NCBI GenBank assembly: GCA_009781965.1
Contig: WQUS01000085.1
Coordinates: 1 to 6,833 of the forward strand
DNA length: 6,833 bases
Source of the DNA: Bacillota bacterium
GTDB taxonomy: Bacteria > Bacillota > Desulfotomaculia > Desulfotomaculales > Desulfallaceae
Direction of reading: 5' to 3'
Shown piece after piece: positions 6,750 to 6,833 of the stretch. Within the stretch, counting starts at the first letter, position 1, and each line of letters starts with the position of its first letter. The notes under the pieces are model-generated. The model was not told the origin of the DNA. It was given only the letters and a program-made list of their open reading frames with translations, and did not search any database. Position numbers and translations under genes: made by a program.

Positions 6750-6833
6750 GTTACTGCTCAGCATCGAGCGGCCCGCCAAACCGTTAACCGTGCGCTCATG
6801 CTCATCCGAGAAATCGCTTACGGTTAACGGTTT
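6750..6833 (-). repeat. Structured interspersed repeat, right copy (inverted, cut by the window edge)
   Basis: On the minus strand a 14-bp perfect stem (6820-6833 with 6778-6791, AAACCGTTAACCGT) encloses a 28-nt loop (6792-6819). The loop matches the left copy except for one inserted base and two substitutions. The tail (6777-6750) reads GGCGGGCCGCTCGATGCTGAGCAGTAAC, close to the left tail. The stem probably continues past the window edge, because the tail side goes on as GGCGGGCC. Compared with the left copy, four stem positions differ and each difference is matched on the other arm. Confidence 0.75.

Overview
The window reads as chromosomal DNA of an anaerobic Firmicutes-type bacterium. The evidence is strong AGGAGG-type ribosome binding sites, an SLH-domain envelope protein and a radical SAM enzyme. 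The combination would suit a spore-forming Negativicute (Sporomusaceae-like) or a Peptococcaceae relative, but no marker gene fixes the taxon, so this is inference.

Three genes, all on the minus strand, fill almost the whole window. From right to left they are: (1) a 1235-residue secreted, SLH-anchored, thermolysin-family (M4) metallopeptidase at 2881-6588, with its own ribosome binding site and a hairpin terminator at 2772-2809; (2) a 401-residue AAA ATPase with a C-terminal DUF4143 region at 1412-2617, behind an extended -10 promoter; (3) a roughly 414-residue radical SAM protein of unknown substrate at 142-1386, beginning 25 bp after the ATPase and probably cotranscribed with it. I see no functional link between the peptidase and the other two genes. 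The ATPase gene is visibly more A/T-rich than the radical SAM gene and belongs to a family that often moves between genomes.

The least ordinary signal is at the two edges. Positions 8-99 (plus strand) and 6750-6833 (minus strand) hold two copies of one structured repeat in inverted orientation. Each copy has a long perfect stem, a conserved loop of 27-28 nt and a conserved tail ending TGATGCTGARCAGTAAC. Between the copies the stem differs at four positions, and in all four both arms have changed so that pairing is kept. That pattern argues for selection on, or copying of, a folded element. I do not recognise it as a named family. The right copy is followed by a separate perfect 19-bp GC-rich hairpin (6696-6741) upstream of the peptidase gene.

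No tRNA, rRNA, CRISPR array, transposase or recombinase gene is visible. The largest gene-free stretches are 2618-2880 (promoter plus terminator) and 6589-6833 (leader, hairpin, repeat).
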